Position numbers and translations under genes: made by a program. A model generated the notes under the pieces. It did no database searches, was not told the origin of the DNA, and was given only the letters and a program-made list of their open reading frames with translations. From Diplosphaera chodatii (Eukaryota > Chlorophyta > Trebouxiophyceae > Prasiolales > Stichococcaceae), in the NCBI GenBank assembly GCA_032358165.1, contig JAALGY010000020.1, forward strand, positions 2,480,001 through 2,544,000: a stretch of DNA of 64,000 nt. Reading direction: 5' to 3'. Within the stretch, counting starts at the first letter, position 1, and the number at the start of each line of letters is the position of its first letter. Below, piece by piece: positions 61,223-64,000 of this stretch.

Positions 61223-63005
61223 CGCCGGCGCGCTGCCAAGGCCGCCCTTGCCCCACCCCGGCCACAACCCCTGCGCTGACCCTTGTTTATGGTCCCCGCC
61301 TGCATGCAGACGAAAGGAACGTCAGGTGCGGCTGTCGTTGGTACGGATCAGAAGGCGACTGCATGTCCCCAACCCGGGGCTTGGGCTGGCTATACCGTTC
61401 GCGCTCTGCCGCTGACAGGCTACGTATGCAAGCAAACAGATAGGTTGACGTGTCAGTTCCTAGTGCTTGGAATCAAGCATATTGCGGTGCAGTCACATAT
61501 CCAAGTGGAAAGCAAATGGTGGGGTTGCGAGTTGGCAACAACGCAGGTTGGCCAGGCGAGCACTGCGAGCCTGATCTGCGGCGATGTGCATATAGAGTTG
61601 ACACTGCTCTGCTGCCTTGGACACGCACGGGCGCTCAGATCAATGGCCGTGTTGCAGATGGTCTACCTCTGGCTGGCTGACATCAGACGATCGAAAGACC
61701 CACTTCGGAGGCCGGGCCTCGTGCTGAGCCCACTACCTGCGTCTGAGGCGCTAGTCCTTCGCCTCCAGATGAGCTTGTGCAGAGTTCAGCGCCCGAGTTG
61801 TCGTTCAAGACACAGGCTGCCTTCTCACACCTGAACGGCTTCCCCTCCACCCACACAAGCGCGTGGCAGCCCCAGCCCCGCCCAGCAGCAGGTGCGACCG
61901 CAGGTAAACCCCACCAACAAACACAAAGATGCCAAGCTGGCAAGTCCGGCGGCAGCTGCTGCCCTGCAGTCTGCTGCCGCTGGGGCCTGACTGATGTGGG
62001 TCCGCCCCGATCTTTCCCTTTCCGGGATTCCCCGCGATCTTGGTTTTCCCTAGGCCCAGACAACGAGACTAGCGCAGCCACTCTGAATGCTGTGCAGCTA
62101 ACGCTACGTTCAGACAGATACCAGGCGCGAGGAGCTGGTGGAACGCGTGAGCATGCGTCTCTGCCAAAATCTCAAAGCAATGACCTTGCGACCGACGTGC
62201 CACGTTTTTGCCAGCTGCGAGCACCGTACAGACGTTCATAAGTAAACAAGCCGGTGGCGGGCACAACGATTGCCTTCACAAAGCTCTCAGGGATATCTGA
62301 GGGCAAACCCTGCGGCATGTAGTGCCGCAGGGCCCGTCGGCCAGGGCACCTGATGACGCCTGGTGTCGTCTGACGACCATCGGCAGCGTCATCGGCCGCG
62401 CACAAGGGCTGCCGTTGCGAGATGCGCCTATCATGGCAGTCAGACGACAACTGCGGATCGATGAGAGGGCGGCTCGCAGGATGTGGCGCACTACAAAGTA
62501 CCGGCTGGCTTAACAAACCCCACCTGCAGCGAGTTCCAGCCGGCTGCAGGGCGGCGGGAGGCGCGGAACCGCCGCCGCCGCCTCCAACTCCATCGATGTA
62601 CCGAACTTTGCGACGTGCATCATGTCGCAGAAGCTGGGACCCCGTTGGTCTGGAGCTGCGCCCATTGCCACGTCGCAGGCACACATATGCAGGCGGTTTC
62701 AACGAGGAGCCTGCCTCTCCGGCTTCTTGGCCGGAATGTGAAACTCAAGCATACATAGGCTGACGTCTGAGATGATGCAGTGATAACACTGCTCTGTGAG
62801 CCGCGCACCAGCTGTTGCAGTGCTTGATGTGATCGCAGCTGCCAGGTTGCAAATCACTTGAGGGTTTACGCATCTCGTCCCGCCGAAACTCGGCTTTCCC
62901 GGCAATCAACGAGGTATAACAGGACTGGCTGTCAGGGCCTATCTGCCACGGGTGCCACGCCTCAAAACAGAGCCACACACGGTCAGAGGTCCTCACAGGT
63001 GCCTT
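61223..63005. other. Intergenic region between the GAF-like and GDPD genes
   Basis: Both neighbours are on the minus strand, so this holds the promoter and perhaps first exon(s) of the GAF-like gene and the 3' flank of the phosphodiesterase gene. A weak minus-strand frame around 61780-61900 might be an upstream exon, but I could not connect it by phase. Confidence 0.35.
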
Positions 63006-64000
63006 TCACAGTTCGTCCGTGGGCGAGCCACACTGCCTTTGCCGTTGTGCGATGACCTGCGCATATGCACATGGGGCTTGTCTGTATGCGGTATATTGAT
63101 GCGCTGGGGTACTGAGACCTTTGCTTTCAGCGTGACCAGCTGTGGTGTCGACAGACAGAACGAGCAGGTGCATTTGCGTAGAAAGACTCTTCGGCAGATC
63201 TGTGTTGCGGAAACACCAACCTCCAGCAGCTGGTGCGGCACATCTGTGACAACCGCATCCACTAGAGCCTCCAATGCCGCGTGCATCATTGCTGGGGTGT
63301 TGCAGGTCCAGACGTGGACGGCTTTCCCAGCTGCATGCGCAGCAGCTGTCGCCGCAGCCGAAGCCATCGCATGGTGCATGCCTACCACCTGCATGCAAGG
63401 CTGTCAGCTCTCGTCTAGGCGCAGCTGGATGTGTGTCCGCCCTGACAACATGCAGACGTCCACGCACTGCATGCAAGCCCCTGCCGACTTGAAGCAGCGA
63501 TCGATGGCAGACGCTTTCTGCTGGCAGGCAGCCGCGCGACTCTCACGGCACCCGCGACATCCGCCACGCAAGACAAGGACGTCGCAACACGCTGTCCAGC
63601 AACGGGGGAGTGGTGCTGCTGACGCTGTCAGCACTGTCGGTCCCCCACCTGAGCCTGCGGCAGGCGCAGCAGCCGGCCCATGCCAGCTGCATGGTGTGCC
63701 GCCGTCTCATTGATGACCACATAGCCCAGCAGCTGGTCCGGCAGCTCAGCCGCAAGCGCAGCCACCTGCATGCAGCATACCAACAATGCTGCAGGTTGCG
63801 AACATCTTGTGTGCCCCATGACGCGGCAAATGTATTGGTAAGATGATACTGCTACCCTGTTCATGGTGGTCATGCAACATTAGCTCGCACACTCCCACAG
63901 TCTTGCTGACCAGCTAGATCTGCAGTCGTGTATGTGAATTGCCCCTGAGCAGCACTCACCAAAGCATCGGACTTGCTCCAGACCAGGCACCGTGGGCAGG
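63006..64000 (-). CDS. Glycerophosphodiester phosphodiesterase (GDPD), 3' part only
   Basis: C-terminal part of a GDPD, an enzyme that hydrolyses glycerophosphodiesters (for example glycerophosphocholine) to glycerol-3-phosphate and an alcohol. Visible exons: up to 63960 (continuing beyond the window), 63765-63649, 63388-63221 and 63056-63006 (stop). All are in phase. The diagnostic segments are GKAVHVWTCNTPAMMHAALE and VDAVVTDVPHQLLE, matching the family's final beta strand (V-x-V-W-T-x-N) and its (I/V)-x-T-D-x-P motif that closes the TIM barrel. LLGYVVINETAAHHAAG and VVGMHHAMAS precede them. The N-terminal catalytic His, Glu and metal ligands lie outside the window, so activity and targeting cannot be judged. 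The assignment rests on the C-terminal motif only. Confidence 0.65.

Overview
The window looks like nuclear DNA from a green alga (Chlorophyta; the exact lineage cannot be fixed by eye). It is GC-rich. Genes are cut by many short introns (about 100-350 bp) with GTGCGY/GTGAGY donors and TGCAG acceptors, and TGTAA polyadenylation motifs follow several stop codons. The products include plant- and alga-type proteins: a Yellow Stripe-Like transporter, a CYP59-type cyclophilin and a probable plastid-targeted protein. There is no sign of operons, ribosome binding sites, CRISPR arrays or bacterial genes. I built the gene models by hand, joining exons whose splice phases agree. Every joined model gives a coding length divisible by three, apart from two genes whose 5' ends are not visible.

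Region 1 (0.6-17.3 kb) is a cluster of three paralogous bZIP transcription factor genes. bZIP-A (minus) and bZIP-B (plus) are head-to-head across a 489-bp shared promoter, and bZIP-C lies downstream in tandem with B. All three share a Yap/Pap1-like basic region, a zipper exon of exactly 72 nt, an 87-nt FTVR exon, and a long helical C-terminal region ending in a DLAALYP motif. B and C each carry an in-frame tandem duplication at an exon edge that offers an alternative splice site.

Region 2 (19-27.7 kb, plus strand) holds a large secreted protein with Ig/PKD-like beta domains and a probable plastid (thylakoid lumen) protein of unknown function. Region 3 (28.6-34.7 kb, minus) is an 18-exon YSL/OPT metal-chelate transporter. 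Region 4 (37.4-49.0 kb, plus) holds an Ala/Pro-rich unknown gene and a 21-exon WD40 gene, the homologue of WDR6/Trm734, a partner in tRNA 2'-O-methylation. Region 5 (49.9-57.1 kb, plus) holds a small secreted protein with three six-cysteine CBM1-like carbohydrate-binding modules and a CYP59/PPIL4 cyclophilin-RRM-zinc-knuckle nuclear protein. Region 6 (58-64 kb, minus) holds a membrane protein with a GAF-like N-terminus and six predicted C-terminal helices, and the 3' part of a glycerophosphodiester phosphodiesterase gene that runs off the window.

Apart from the bZIP cluster the genes are not obviously functionally linked. Shared oddities are frequent GC-AG introns (about eight of roughly 125) and several perfect inverted repeats in introns and intergenic DNA.
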